From positions 6,758,001 to 6,822,000 of the forward strand of contig NZ_CP108383.1 in assembly GCF_035958815.1 (NCBI RefSeq): a DNA stretch of 64,000 nt. The letters are read 5' to 3'. The DNA comes from Nocardia sp. NBC_01327 (GTDB lineage Bacteria; Actinomycetota; Actinomycetes; Mycobacteriales; Mycobacteriaceae). Position numbers and translations under genes: made by a program. Below are positions 29,479 through 38,005 of the stretch, one piece after another; position 1 is the stretch's first letter; each line of letters opens with the position of its first letter. Below the pieces are notes generated by a model. It made no database searches and was not told the DNA's origin. It saw nothing but the letters and a program-made list of their open reading frames with translations.

Positions 29479-30393
29479 CTATTCGCTCGCGGGCCGGAGG
29501 CCGTCGAGCTTGTCCGGGTTCACCTGGAAGCGGAGGTTCTCGATACGGCCGTCGACAACGTCGTAGGTGAGCGCGCCCACGATGTAATCGCCGATCTTGC
29601 CGAGAATGCTGAGTTCACCGTTGACGAAGGCGGGTTCGAGGTAGATGCCCGCGCTGATCGGTTTCGCCATGACGCCGAGCATCCAGCGGGCGACATGATC
29701 GGGGCCGTGCAGCGGGCGGCGGGCGGCGGTGACCTTGCCGCCGCCGTCGTTCCAGAGCGTGACGTCGGGCGCGAGCAGTTCCATGAGCGCGTTCAGGTCA
29801 CCGCCCTGGCAGGCGGCCATGAATTTTCCGGTGATCTCGCGTCGCGCGGCGTCGTCGGCGTCGAATCGTGGTCTGCGGGATTGCACATGGGAGCGGGCGC
29901 GATGCGAGATCTGCCGGACTGCGGTTTCGGGGCGGTCCAGGAATCCGGCGATCTCGGCGTGTGAGTAGCCGAAGACTTCGCGCAGGACGAAGACGGCGCG
30001 CTCCACCGGTGTGAGGGTTTCCAGGACGACCAGCATGGCGGTCGACACGGTGTCGGCCATTTCGGTCTCCTCGGCGGCATCGGTGGTGGTGAGCAGGGGT
30101 TCGGGCAGCCATGGGCCGACATAGGTTTCGCGGGTGGCCCGGGCGGAGGTGAGGCGGTTCAGGGCCAGATTGGTGACGGTCCGAACAAGGTAGGACTTGG
30201 GGTACTCGACCGAATCACGGTCGGTGGCATGCCATTTGATCCAGGCGTCCTGCAGCACGTCCTCGGCGTCGGTGACGGTGCCGAGCATCTGGTACGCCGT
30301 GCCGAACAGCAGCCGGCGGTGTTCGACGAAGGGGTCGATCGTCGCGTCGGGCTGGGCGGGCGTGCCGCTGTCATGGTCCTGCATGGGATTCAT
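29479..30393 (-). CDS. ECF41 sigma factor (SigJ type)
   Basis: A 304-residue ECF sigma factor with region 2 (LFGTAYQMLGTVTDAEDVLQDAWIKW), region 4 (LETLTPVERAVFVLREVFGYSHAEIAG) and a C-terminal SnoaL-like domain. All three ECF41 marks are present: WLPEP in the linker (residue about 93), DGGGK in LWNDGGGKVT and the terminal NPDKL. In this group the extension replaces an anti-sigma factor. (Region sequences: LLFGTAYQMLGTVTDAEDVL, VERAVFVLREVFGYSHAEIA.) It lies 75 nt downstream of an FAD oxidoreductase on the same strand, the typical ECF41 partner. Confidence 0.94.
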   Translation of the reverse strand: MNPMQDHDSGTPAQPDATIDPFVEHRRLLFGTAYQMLGTVTDAEDVLQDAWIKWHATDRDSVEYPKSYLVRTVTNLALNRLTSARATRETYVGPWLPEPLLTTTDAAEETEMADTVSTAMLVVLETLTPVERAVFVLREVFGYSHAEIAGFLDRPETAVRQISHRARSHVQSRRPRFDADDAARREITGKFMAACQGGDLNALMELLAPDVTLWNDGGGKVTAARRPLHGPDHVARWMLGVMAKPISAGIYLEPAFVNGELSILGKIGDYIVGALTYDVVDGRIENLRFQVNPDKLDGLRPASE

Positions 30394-30429
30394 ATCTACC
30401 GGGCCTTGCGCATCGAATCCATCGGAGGG

Positions 30430-30453
30430 CCGGGATGCGCTGTGGCATCCCGG
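30430..30453 (-). terminator. Hairpin between oxidoreductase and sigma gene
   Basis: CCGGGATGC and GCATCCCGG form a perfect 9-bp stem around a 6-nt loop, 15 nt after the oxidoreductase stop and 37 nt before the sigma start. It could reduce read-through into the sigma gene. Confidence 0.55.
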
Positions 30454-30468
30454 CGTCCGATAGCTGTG

Positions 30469-31650
30469 TCATGCGGTCTTGCGGGTGGCGCGGCCGCCCT
30501 TGGACAGCTGCACCGAGACGGTCATGTGCTTGCTCATCTTGAAGCTCGGCACCGGGCTGCCGCTGACCATCGCCTTGTACGCAATGGCGGCCCGGCCCCG
30601 CAGGTACCAGCGGTTCGGGGTGTCGTCGGCGTTCGTGAACTGGATGACCGCGTCCTTGCGGCCCAGGCTCACCGGCTGGTGGATGTAGCCGAAACGGAAG
30701 GGCCGCACTGCCTTTCCGCGCAGTTCACGAGCAATGGCATCCGCGGCGTAGGCCGCGGTCGGCAGACCGCTCTGGCAGGTGCCGTGGATCGGGCCCCACG
30801 CCTGCGTGACGGCGGCGGCGTCGCCGATGGCGCGGATCTCCGGATGCGAGACCGAGCGCAGGGTGGCATCGGTGACGATCAGCCCGCGCGCATCGGTGGC
30901 GATGCCGGCCGCGGCGGCCAGCGGTGCGACCTTCACACCCGTGGTCCACAGCGTCAGATCCGAGGTCAGCAGTTCACCGGTGCTCAGGTGCACGGCATCG
31001 GGGAGCACCTTGGTGACCTTCACTCCGACGATCCGCCGCACGCCGAGCCGGTCCAGGGCGCGGTTCAGGTGGGCGCGGGCCTTATCGCCCATCATCGCGC
31101 CGGGCTCGGCCTGGCTCACGAGGGTGACGGTGAGGCCGGGGTGGGATTCGGCGATTTCGGTCGCGGCCTCGATACCGGTGAGTCCGCCGCCGCACACGGT
31201 GACGGCGCCGCCCGTGCGAGCGACCTCGGTCAGACGCTCCGAGAAGGCATGGGCCCGGCGGGGATCGTTGAGGGTCCAGGCGTGGTGGTCGGCGCCGGGG
31301 ACCCGGCTGGTGTCGGTGCTGCTGCCGAGCGCGTAGACCAGGGTGTCGTAGGACAGCTGCGCTTTGTCGTCGAGGGTGACGATGCGGGCGGCGGTATCGA
31401 TGGCGGTGGCCGCGGCCTGGTGGAATGCCACGCCCGAGCCGTCCAGCAGGTCCGTGATGCGGTAGTCGGCCAATTCCTGACCGGCGGCCACCTGGTGCAT
31501 GCGCAGCCGCTCGGTGAATCGGGCGGACGGATTGACCAGGGTGATGCGCACGGCCTGCTTCCGGGTGCGGCGGGCCAGCCGGAGGGCGGCCAGCATGCCG
31601 GTGTAGCCGGCGCCGAGGACGACGATTTCGTGGGTGTCGGTGGTGTTCAT
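30469..31650 (-). CDS. FAD-dependent NADH dehydrogenase-like oxidoreductase
   Basis: A 393-residue pyridine-nucleotide disulphide oxidoreductase-fold protein, close to type II NADH dehydrogenases. The FAD-binding motif is VVLGAGYTGMLAALRLA at residues 10-26, the NAD motif VTVCGGGLTGIEAATEIAE near 160, and the second FAD contact EIRAIGDAAAV near 285. No membrane anchor is clear. The ATG has AGGAG upstream. Oxidoreductases of this kind are standard targets of ECF41 sigma factors, and one lies just downstream. Confidence 0.87.
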   Translation of the reverse strand: MNTTDTHEIVVLGAGYTGMLAALRLARRTRKQAVRITLVNPSARFTERLRMHQVAAGQELADYRITDLLDGSGVAFHQAAATAIDTAARIVTLDDKAQLSYDTLVYALGSSTDTSRVPGADHHAWTLNDPRRAHAFSERLTEVARTGGAVTVCGGGLTGIEAATEIAESHPGLTVTLVSQAEPGAMMGDKARAHLNRALDRLGVRRIVGVKVTKVLPDAVHLSTGELLTSDLTLWTTGVKVAPLAAAAGIATDARGLIVTDATLRSVSHPEIRAIGDAAAVTQAWGPIHGTCQSGLPTAAYAADAIARELRGKAVRPFRFGYIHQPVSLGRKDAVIQFTNADDTPNRWYLRGRAAIAYKAMVSGSPVPSFKMSKHMTVSVQLSKGGRATRKTA

Positions 31651-31691
31651 CGCTGCGCTCCTGAGTGTGTCGCGTGGTGGTTCGGCTATGG

Positions 31692-31718
31692 GACAAACCA
31701 GGACCGCGGAACGTGACA
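31692..31718 (-). promoter_or_regulatory. Candidate ECF41 promoter
   Basis: On the minus strand TGTCAC, 17 nt, then TGTC lies about 40 nt before the oxidoreductase ATG. The known ECF41 consensus is TGTCACA, 15 nt, CGTC; this match differs by one base in the -10 part and one in spacing. Confidence 0.35.
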
Positions 31719-31828
31719 CCACGGGTGGGTGACGCCGGTCACAGCGGAATCTTCGGTCCCCGTTCCGGGTTGGAACGGGGGATGGCCGGGTCTCCGGCCT
31801 GCGAATTTCCGTCTTCGAGTGAGGTGTG

Positions 31829-32548
31829 ATGGCCGTACAGGTCGAGATCTGGACCGATATCAACTGCCCGTTCTGCTACTTGGGCAAGGCGCGATTCGAG
31901 GAGGCGCTGCAGGCGTTCCCGCATCGCGACAGCGTCGAGGTGGTGCACCGGTCCTTCGAACTGGATCCGACACTGCCGCACGACCACAGTGACGCCGTGG
32001 TGCCGCATATCGCGGAGAAGTACGGCATCAGCGAGGAGCAGGCCGCCGCCAATGAGCGCGGTATCGGCGCACAGGCCGAGGCGATGGGGCTGACCTATCG
32101 AATCGAGGGCCGCGATTTCGGCAGTAGCTTCGATATGCACCGGCTGCTGCACTTCGCGCTGGCGGAGGGCCGGCAGGAAGCGATGCTGAATGCGTTGTAC
32201 GCCGCCAACTTCGCCGAGGACGCGCCGCTGTTCGGCGATGCCGAGCGACTGGTGCGCGTCGCGGTGAACGCCGGATTCGACGAGGCCGGGGTGCGCGCGG
32301 TGCTCGACGATTCCACCGCCTACGCCGAGGCGGTGCGCGCCGATGAGGCCGAGGCCGCGGCGCTGGGTGCGCGCGGGGTGCCGTTCTTCGTCATCGATCG
32401 CAAGTACGGGGTATCGGGCGCGCAGCCGTCCGAGGTGTTCGAGCAGGCGCTGCAGCAGGCGTGGACCGATCACGCTCCGGTGCTGCAGACGGTCGCCGAG
32501 GGTGAGGTGTGCGGGCCGGACGGTTGCGCTCTGCCCGAACGCAACTGA
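31829..32548 (+). CDS. DsbA/FrnE-family thiol oxidoreductase
   Basis: A 239-residue cytoplasmic DsbA-like protein (FrnE subgroup). The active site CPFC is in IWTDINCPFCYLGKARFEEA; no signal peptide precedes it. The cis-Pro loop is ARGVPFFVIDRKYGVSGAQP. FrnE-type proteins act as disulphide isomerases or in polyketide pathways; no such pathway is nearby. The ATG at 31829 directly follows a GTG at 31826, either of which would use the upstream GAGTGAGG. Two further Cys occur near the C-terminus (VCGPDGCALP). It is divergent from the ECF41 oxidoreductase. Confidence 0.88.
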   Translation: MAVQVEIWTDINCPFCYLGKARFEEALQAFPHRDSVEVVHRSFELDPTLPHDHSDAVVPHIAEKYGISEEQAAANERGIGAQAEAMGLTYRIEGRDFGSSFDMHRLLHFALAEGRQEAMLNALYAANFAEDAPLFGDAERLVRVAVNAGFDEAGVRAVLDDSTAYAEAVRADEAEAAALGARGVPFFVIDRKYGVSGAQPSEVFEQALQQAWTDHAPVLQTVAEGEVCGPDGCALPERN

Positions 32549-32560
32549 GGTAGTCGCGGG

Positions 32561-32962
32561 TCAGGGGTGTGTGGTGCGGGTTCGGCGTAGCGCCACCAGG
32601 ACCAGCACCCAGACCACTGCTACCGCCACCGCGAGACCCAGGATGTAGTTGCGGTCCAGGATGGTCGGGTTGGGAAGGGCTCCTTCTCGGCCGATCACCG
32701 GGGCTGCGATGAGTAGCAGTGTCACGGTGCAGACCGCACCGCATGCCACTGGGGCCCACCAGGATTCGGGGAGCATCCGGCGGGCGGCCACGCCCAGGGT
32801 TGCCGCGAGCGGTGCGAATACACCGTCGTGCAGCAGGATTCCGCCCGCGAACCAGAGTGCGATCGAGCGCAGGTCGGCAGGGTTCATCTGCAGCAGCAGG
32901 CTGATTCCGTACCAGCCCAGCCACAGGCCGAGCACGACCAGCAGTCCTCGGATGATTGTCAT
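32561..32962 (-). CDS. Small membrane protein after Moco oxidoreductase
   Basis: A 133-residue protein with four likely helices: LLVVLGLWLGWYGISLLL (residues 6-23), a segment near 35-60 (ALWFAGGILLHDGVFAPLAA), VACGAVCTVTLLLIAAPV (about 72-90) and YILGLAVAVAVVWVLVLVAL near the end. Its ATG overlaps the stop of the upstream gene in ATGA, so it is co-translated with the cytochrome-b/molybdopterin fusion. No family is recognised; a partner role for that enzyme is inferred. Confidence 0.75.
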   Translation of the reverse strand: MTIIRGLLVVLGLWLGWYGISLLLQMNPADLRSIALWFAGGILLHDGVFAPLAATLGVAARRMLPESWWAPVACGAVCTVTLLLIAAPVIGREGALPNPTILDRNYILGLAVAVAVVWVLVLVALRRTRTTHP

Positions 32963-34512
32963 GCCAGCACCTCGATGGTCGAAAGCCATTTGGTTTGCAG
33001 GACTCCGGGGCGATTCGGCGCGATGAGACGGCACGGGTAGCCGTGGTCCAGATCCAGGTCCTCGCCATTGACGCGGAGGGCAACCAGGGTGGAGGCGTCG
33101 ATCGCATGCCGCCGCGGGAGGACGGTGGTGCGGTACAGGCCACCGGACTCCAAGGATTCGAAACGCACGTCACCGCTGCGGTATTCACCGACGGCGGCGA
33201 GCAGATCGCGCAGCCGCACACCCGACCAGTGCGCCGAAGCACTCCAGCCTTCGACGCACGCGATCGGCAGCGTCGACTCCGACTGCGGGAGCGCCGCGAG
33301 CTCGGCGCGGCTGAACGCACGCCGCACGCCGCCGACATCGACCATGAGCCGATAGGCCGAATCCTGCGCCCGCCCCCCCACTCCGGCGGCCGCGGCGGTG
33401 CGATTGACCGGGAGTCCTTGGGGCCCTTCGCCACTCCTCGGTGAGAGCACTGCCACCCACCGCAGGAACGGTATCGTCTGGCCGGCCACCGCAAGTCCCG
33501 CGACGGCGGCGGCGATCCCGGCGGCGCTCAGCACAGCGCGCCGGGAAATAGCGGGCTGCGCGACAGACGTCGAATTATGCTGCACAACAGCAGATTCCGG
33601 CAATGGTGTCGTAGTGGGCATTGTGGGCGAACTGTCCGACGCGCGCGAACCTCCACGCTCCGACACCAGGTCCGAATGACTATGCCCAGCACCAGGCTCG
33701 GCGGTCGATGCCGCCGCCCCCGGCATGGGCGGGATACCGACGTCCGGTGGCGTCGCGACCGAGTGGTCCGACGCGGCGGTATTCTCCGGCAGCACCCGGG
33801 CAGAGGTCCGCTCCGAGACTGCGGGTTGCCCCTGTTGCGGCTCCCCCGCATCGCGCGGTTCCGTATGCCGCATTGCAGGCGAATCACCCTGTTCAACAGC
33901 AGATTCCAGCTCAGGTGCCAGCGCAGGGCCCGAGACCGCAGCCGGTTTCGCCAGGGGGCGGGCCAGGGCTGTGCGGATGATCGGGAGTTTTACCGCGAGG
34001 TGGATGGCGAGAGCGCCGACGGCTACGTAGGACATGGCGTAGTGGGTGGTGGTGAAGAAGAATTTCCAGGGGTAGAACTGGGCGGTATTGAACAGACCGG
34101 TGACCAGTTGGAAGATGACCGAACCGACCAGCAGCGCAATCGATCCGCGTTCGAGCATGCGGAGTGGGTTGCCGATGAGCGGGCGGCTGAACAGTCTCGG
34201 GAAGACGGCCCAGAGTTTGACCAGTAGCAGCGGGATGGCGATGACGCCCGAGATCACGTGCGCGCCCTGGGTGACGCGGTAGAGCCACACCGGATGGGCG
34301 GGCCAGTAGAACCAGGTGGGCGGGTGTTGAATCCAGTGGCTGATCAGCCCGGTGAGGAAACACAGTGTGATGGAGATACCCAGGGCGATGCCTACCCGCG
34401 CCGCCACCGCCGGACCCCGCGCGGCCGACACCTGCGACGCGATCAGGGCAGGCACGAGCAGAGCCGGCGGCTCCGGTTCCAGCGGGGCGATGACGCCCCG
34501 GGTCTTCGACAC
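32959..34512 (-). CDS. Cytochrome-b561/molybdopterin oxidoreductase fusion
   Basis: A 517-residue fusion. Residues 35-190 have four membrane helices with His at 59, 85, 157 and 171, suitable as haem ligands, like cytochrome-b561/YedZ-type anchors. Residues about 190-320 are a Pro/Ser/Ala/Glu-rich linker. Residues 324-325 are a twin Arg before a second hydrophobic segment (AVLSAAGIAAAVAGLAVAG). The C-terminal domain resembles the sulphite-oxidase/YedY molybdopterin fold, with the expected Moco-ligand Cys419 in LPIACVEGWSASAHWSG. The GTG start follows TTGGAGA. The electron path from haem to Moco and the substrate are not known. Confidence 0.85.
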   Translation of the reverse strand: MSKTRGVIAPLEPEPPALLVPALIASQVSAARGPAVAARVGIALGISITLCFLTGLISHWIQHPPTWFYWPAHPVWLYRVTQGAHVISGVIAIPLLLVKLWAVFPRLFSRPLIGNPLRMLERGSIALLVGSVIFQLVTGLFNTAQFYPWKFFFTTTHYAMSYVAVGALAIHLAVKLPIIRTALARPLAKPAAVSGPALAPELESAVEQGDSPAMRHTEPRDAGEPQQGQPAVSERTSARVLPENTAASDHSVATPPDVGIPPMPGAAASTAEPGAGHSHSDLVSERGGSRASDSSPTMPTTTPLPESAVVQHNSTSVAQPAISRRAVLSAAGIAAAVAGLAVAGQTIPFLRWVAVLSPRSGEGPQGLPVNRTAAAAGVGGRAQDSAYRLMVDVGGVRRAFSRAELAALPQSESTLPIACVEGWSASAHWSGVRLRDLLAAVGEYRSGDVRFESLESGGLYRTTVLPRRHAIDASTLVALRVNGEDLDLDHGYPCRLIAPNRPGVLQTKWLSTIEVLA

Positions 34513-34574
34513 TGTCTTCTCCAATACTCGGAATCTATTGTCACACAATCGAATTACCGCCGTGGCGGCCCTGT

Positions 34575-35255
34575 CTACAGCAGGGCGGGGGTCGAGGCGG
34601 CGTGGATGAGGTCGAGGGTGGCGGCGAAGCGGCCGGTGGATTGGGCGGCGACGGACAGAGCGTCGGCGTAACAGTCCACGTCGGTGAGCACGGGCAGGCG
34701 GTGTACCCGATAACCGCAGCGGCGCAGGGCTTCCCGGGTGAGGTCGCCGGTGCGGGCGGTGGACATGGGGACGTCGACCAGTAGGCGGGCGGGGCGGGGG
34801 TCGGTCAATCCCAGTGCCCACCAGCCGCCGTCGGCGGCGGGGCCGAGCACGGTGTCACCGGTGGCGGCCAGCCGGGCGGCGGAGCGGGCGAGCAGTTCGG
34901 GACCGGCCTGCGGGGTGTCCATGCCGATTTGCAGGACGGGCAGTCCGAAGCGGGCGGCATCGGCGTGCGCATTGGCCAATCGCTCGCCGAAGGTGTTGCC
35001 GCGCTGCTGTATGACGGTGAAACCGCGCAGGGCCGCGGCGATCGTGCCGGATTCCTCCGCCATGGCGAGATTGCCGGTCCAGGCGACCATGCGCTCTTCG
35101 GAGCCGCACGAACGCACCGAGGCGAGCGTGTCGAGCAGGGCGGCGGCGGCCAGGCGGGCGGCATCGCGGGGCGGAAGTGGCGGGGTCAGGCGGGTTTTGG
35201 CGAAACCCGCGATGGGGGCCTTCGCGACGACGAGCAGGGTGGCGGCAATGGTCAT
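34575..35255 (-). CDS. DUF2064 glycosyltransferase-like protein
   Basis: A 226-residue protein of the TIGR04282/DUF2064 family with a nucleotide-sugar transferase-like fold. It starts AATLLVVAKAPIAGFAKTRLTPPLPP, the family signature (quoted: VVAKAPIAGFAKTRLTPPLP). IGMDTPQAGPELLARSAARL carries the metal-binding-type Asp, and GPAADGGWWALGL is the second conserved loop. No confirmed reaction is known to me. Its ATG overlaps the stop of the upstream GT2 gene by 4 nt. Confidence 0.82.
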   Translation of the reverse strand: MTIAATLLVVAKAPIAGFAKTRLTPPLPPRDAARLAAAALLDTLASVRSCGSEERMVAWTGNLAMAEESGTIAAALRGFTVIQQRGNTFGERLANAHADAARFGLPVLQIGMDTPQAGPELLARSAARLAATGDTVLGPAADGGWWALGLTDPRPARLLVDVPMSTARTGDLTREALRRCGYRVHRLPVLTDVDCYADALSVAAQSTGRFAATLDLIHAASTPALL

Positions 35256-35917
35256 CGGACACTCCAGAAGTCTTGGGCGGCCCGGACAGTTCCGCGCCAC
35301 GAACCGGAAACCTTCGATACGCCATGGGTTCTCGGCCGGTAGGTGATGTCGCGTTCGACGAGTCGCCAGCCGGAACGCGCGGCGGCCACCAGCAATTCGA
35401 GCGGGTAGCCGGAGCGCGGGTGCAGGGGGCCCAGAGCCAGCAGCCGGGCGCGGTGCACCACGCGCATGGCGGCCACGTCGTGGACGGCCAGACCGTAGCG
35501 CCGGCGCAGGCGGGCGGCGACGATCTGATTGCCGAGCCGGGCGTGCCAGGGCCAGGCCCCGGACCGGTGCGGGCGGCGACGGCCGACGACCATATCGACG
35601 TCGGGTCCGAGTTCGGCTACCAGCAGCGGTAGTTCGCGCGGATCCATGGAGCCGTCGCCGTCGAGGACGGCCACCACTTCGGTGCGGGCTGCGGCCACGC
35701 CGGCCTGCACGGCGCTGCCGTAGCCGGGCACCGGTTCGGCGATGACGTGCGCTCCGGCGAGCCGGGCCACGGCGGCGGTGGCATCGGTGGATCCGTTGTC
35801 CACCACGATTACCCGATAGTCGCGGGGGATTGCCGAAAGTACGCCGGGCAGTGCGCCTGCCTCGTCCTTGCACGGGATCACAACGGTGACGCCCCGTTCC
35901 ACCTTGGATTCGGTCAC
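35252..35917 (-). CDS. GT2 glycosyltransferase
   Basis: A 221-residue family 2 glycosyltransferase of the DPM1/UgtP-like type. VTVVIPCKDEAGALPGVLSAIP starts the GT-A fold (quoted: TVVIPCKDEAGALPG), IVVDNGSTDATAAVA binds nucleotide, and AVLDGDGSMDP is the DxD region. It has no C-terminal membrane helices. The GTG start MTESKVERG was chosen by the fold start. It is translationally coupled to the DUF2064 gene. A polyprenyl-phosphate or lipid acceptor is a common partner in this family, but the substrate is not visible. Confidence 0.86.
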   Translation of the reverse strand: MTESKVERGVTVVIPCKDEAGALPGVLSAIPRDYRVIVVDNGSTDATAAVARLAGAHVIAEPVPGYGSAVQAGVAAARTEVVAVLDGDGSMDPRELPLLVAELGPDVDMVVGRRRPHRSGAWPWHARLGNQIVAARLRRRYGLAVHDVAAMRVVHRARLLALGPLHPRSGYPLELLVAAARSGWRLVERDITYRPRTHGVSKVSGSWRGTVRAAQDFWSVR

Positions 35918-36061
35918 GTCTAAGACGGTAGAGCCGCGCGGGTCGAATGAACCGGTAGCGACCGGTGACAAAAGTATGACGAGAGCTGGACCGACACCCA
36001 TTCCGGTGCAAAGACGGGGGTGACGCGGCCTAGTCTGGGTTCCGTGCGGAAAGCCCCTGTC

Positions 36062-38005
36062 ATGACCCGCCCGCGCCGTGTCGCGCGGCGCGCCGATGTG
36101 TACTGCGCGGCGGCGGCCGCGGCACTCGTCGCTCTCGCCTTCCTGGTTCCGCGAATCCTCAGCGAACGAGCGCGCGGCCATCTCTATGCCGGCGCCGCGC
36201 CGATCTTCGGAAACTGGCTACCGCACGTGGGCTGGGGAACCGTTCCGGCGCTCGTGCTGGCCGTACTGGTCGTGCGCTACGGACCGGACCTGGCGTACCG
36301 CCTGCCCTGGCGGCGCGCCCTCCTGCTCACCTGGCTGACCGCCGTTGCCTGGGCTTTCGCGCTCGCCATGGTCGACGGCTGGCAGCGCGGTTTCGCCGGT
36401 CGGCTCACCACCCGCGACGAATACCTGCACGAGGTGGGCGGCGTCAGCGACATCCCGGCAATGCTGCGCGGATTCTCCGCCCGCATACTCGATTTCCAGC
36501 CCGACTCCTGGACCACCCACGTCTCCGGCCACCCCCCGGGCGCCCTGCTCACCTTCGTCCTCCTCGACCGACTCGGTCTGCACGGCGGCGCCTGGGCCGC
36601 CGTGCTCTGCGTCCTCGCCGGCTGCAGCGCGGCCGCCGCCGTCCCGGTCGCCCTCCGGTCCCTGGGTGCACCGAAAGATGCTGCCCCCCTGGATGATTCC
36701 GGACGCATCGGCACAGAGGCCGGCGCAAGCAGCGGCAACTCGGACGGCCGCAACCTCGATGAGAGCAACTCGGCCGACCGTGGACCAGGCAATGGCAAGT
36801 CAGCCCTCGACATCCTCGTGGGCCGGGATGGTGACCGGCTCCGCGCCGATGACTCGATCCAGGAAAGCAGCAGCGCAGCCGATGCTGTGAACGCCGGACA
36901 CTCGGCGGGCGAAGTCGGCCGAGCGGCAGGGCAATTCGCGAGTGATGCGGAACTGCGGGCTCGGGCGGTCATGCCGTTCCTGGCGCTGGCTCCCGCCGTC
37001 ATTTGGATTGCGGTGTCGGCGGATGCGCTCTTTGCCGGGGTGACCGCGTGGGCGGTGACCTTGCTGGCCATAGCGACTCGGCAGCGACCGCAATGGGTGC
37101 TCACCGCGCTGGCGGCCGGGATATTGTTCGGGTTCGGGATGTTCCTGAGTTACGGGCTGGTCCTGATGGCGGTGCCCGCGGCGGCGGTGCTTGTGGCGCG
37201 CACATTGCGGCCCGCGGTGCCAGCACTGTTGGGTGTGCTGCTGGTCGTGGCGGCGTTCAAGGTGGCCGGATTCTGGTGGGTGGACGGTTATCACCTTGTG
37301 GTGCAACGGTATTACCAGGGCATTGCCAGCGAGCGACCCTTCTCCTACTGGGTGTGGGCAAACCTCGCGGCGACGGTGTGCGCGGTCGGGCTCGCACCGA
37401 TGGCGGCCCTGCACCGCGTCGCGCTCGGACTGCGGCTCAGCGCGCTCTGGGACCGCACGGGCGGGCGGACGCCGACGCAGCCGACATCGCTCCCCTCGGC
37501 CGCCACGACCTCGATGCTTGGCGCAGGAATTGCCGGCGCCCCGTGGTCGCCCGAACCTGCCGACAGTTCAGTGGCCCAGCCGCCGGAAATCGCCACTGGC
37601 TCAGCGACACTCAGGTCGGACCCCATCGTCGAGGCGGCAATATCGAGGTCGGCCGTCGCGACGGCCCCGGTGATGCAGGCCCCGGCGACCGCCACATCGC
37701 AGACGACTCCCGCCACTGCCCCGTCGATCTTCAGGGCAGCGCGTGCGGCCGCCGTTCCCGCGGTGCGGCGGTGGCAGGGTGCGGTGAATCCGGTGGCGCT
37801 GCTCGCCGGGGCGGGGTTGCTGGCGGTGCTGCTGGCTGATCTCAGCGGGTTGAGTAAGGCTGAGACGGAACGGATTTGGCTGCCGTTCGATGTGTGGGTG
37901 CTGGCCGGGGCCGCGCTGCTGCCCGCTCGCGGGGTGCGGGTGTGGCTGGCGGTGCAGGCGACCGGCGCCCTGGTGCTCGTTCATTTCATTCTGACGAATT
38001 GGTGA
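36062..38005 (+). CDS. Polytopic membrane protein, GT-C-like
   Basis: A 647-residue protein with about ten predicted membrane helices, e.g. VYCAAAAAALVALAFLVPRI near residue 15 and ALLLTWLTAVAWAFALAM near 85. The loop TTHVSGHPPGALLTFVLLDR (about residues 145-165) is the best-conserved-looking element. Two hydrophilic insertions of about 80-100 residues (around 205-300 and 475-560) are rich in Ser/Ala/Asp and look disordered. The layout resembles GT-C glycosyltransferases or related cell-wall membrane proteins, but I cannot name the family. The ATG has GGAAAG upstream; GTG starts at 36020 or 36044 are possible. Its stop overlaps the response-regulator start. Confidence 0.72.
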   Translation: MTRPRRVARRADVYCAAAAAALVALAFLVPRILSERARGHLYAGAAPIFGNWLPHVGWGTVPALVLAVLVVRYGPDLAYRLPWRRALLLTWLTAVAWAFALAMVDGWQRGFAGRLTTRDEYLHEVGGVSDIPAMLRGFSARILDFQPDSWTTHVSGHPPGALLTFVLLDRLGLHGGAWAAVLCVLAGCSAAAAVPVALRSLGAPKDAAPLDDSGRIGTEAGASSGNSDGRNLDESNSADRGPGNGKSALDILVGRDGDRLRADDSIQESSSAADAVNAGHSAGEVGRAAGQFASDAELRARAVMPFLALAPAVIWIAVSADALFAGVTAWAVTLLAIATRQRPQWVLTALAAGILFGFGMFLSYGLVLMAVPAAAVLVARTLRPAVPALLGVLLVVAAFKVAGFWWVDGYHLVVQRYYQGIASERPFSYWVWANLAATVCAVGLAPMAALHRVALGLRLSALWDRTGGRTPTQPTSLPSAATTSMLGAGIAGAPWSPEPADSSVAQPPEIATGSATLRSDPIVEAAISRSAVATAPVMQAPATATSQTTPATAPSIFRAARAAAVPAVRRWQGAVNPVALLAGAGLLAVLLADLSGLSKAETERIWLPFDVWVLAGAALLPARGVRVWLAVQATGALVLVHFILTNW

